Below are positions 5,957 through 6,045 of a DNA stretch of 6,045 nucleotides, piece after piece. Below the pieces are notes generated by a model, which searched no databases, was not told the DNA's origin, and worked only from the letters and a program-made list of their open reading frames with translations. Positions within the stretch are counted from its first letter, which is position 1, and each line of letters starts with the position of its first letter. The DNA comes from Bacteroidales bacterium. GTDB lineage: Bacteria; Bacteroidota; Bacteroidia; Bacteroidales; B39-G9. The DNA lies in contig JAGLDO010000140.1 in assembly GCA_023145555.1 (NCBI GenBank), forward strand, positions 1 to 6,045, written 5' to 3'. A program made the translations under genes and the position numbers.

Positions 5957-6001
5957 GAACGCAGATGACACAGATTTGACTGATAATCGCAGATAAAAAT
6001 C
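5957..6001. repeat. Degenerate CGCAGAT-type interspersed repeat
   Basis: Just after the receptor stop the sequence repeats a CGCAGAT core: CGCAGAT (5960-5966), a variant ACAGATTT (about 5970-5977) and CGCAGAT again (5988-5994), joined by short AT-rich stretches. It resembles an intergenic repeat that I recall from Bacteroidota genomes, not verified here. It does not form a convincing terminator hairpin. Confidence 0.5.
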
Positions 6002-6045
6002 AATGTTCAATACGTTAAATATTATTGAATTAGGCTTTTAATCAA
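6002..6045. other. AT-rich end of window with a weak inverted repeat
   Basis: TTCAATA (6006-6012) and TATTGAA (6023-6029) could form a 7-base stem with a 10-base loop. The stem is AT-only apart from one G-C pair, and no clean T run follows, so I do not call a terminator. No gene start is visible before the window ends. Confidence 0.3.

Noticed and set aside
6006..6029. Terminator after the receptor gene
   Set aside because: The stem is 7 base pairs and almost entirely A/T, with no clear T tract after it.

Overview
This strongly AT-rich window carries most of one chemosensory gene cluster, all on the + strand. The order is: the 3' end of an unidentified, possibly receptor-like gene (1-249), a small STAS-domain protein (262-582), a CheY-type single-domain response regulator (591-956), the histidine kinase CheA (978-3044), a 345-base gap, the coupling protein CheW (3390-3932), and a transmembrane methyl-accepting chemotaxis protein (3969-5951). 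The last 94 bases hold no gene that I can see.

The organism looks like a member of the Bacteroidota. This is inference. It rests on AT-rich starts that mostly lack Shine-Dalgarno sequences, and on gaps filled with degenerate repeats (TCATTTCGAACGAAG-like, TTCGTGTTAATTCGCGAAA-like and CGCAGAT-like) of types I associate with that phylum. The receptor gene is the exception, with a textbook AGGAGG ribosome binding site.

The genes fit together as one pathway. The receptor has a large, apparently two-module helical extracytoplasmic domain. It would control CheA through CheW, and CheA would phosphorylate CheY on Asp53. The STAS protein keeps the serine at the position phosphorylated in SpoIIAA-type proteins, but its role in a chemotaxis cluster is not known to me. 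The receptor ends in a flexible tail with a C-terminal EFEKF that fits the adaptation-enzyme tethering motif, so CheR and CheB probably exist. They are not in this window.

The most unusual non-coding feature lies in the cheA-cheW gap. It is a 151-base element (3084-3234) with 21-base imperfect terminal inverted repeats (18 of 21 matching) and a second nested inverted repeat. More repeat fragments follow up to the cheW start, and the cheW start region itself contains a 14-base in-frame duplication offering two candidate start codons. I see no convincing evidence of a wholly new system. The points of interest are the element that splits the kinase from its coupling protein, the STAS protein, the duplicated motif in the receptor sensor domain, and the receptor tail.
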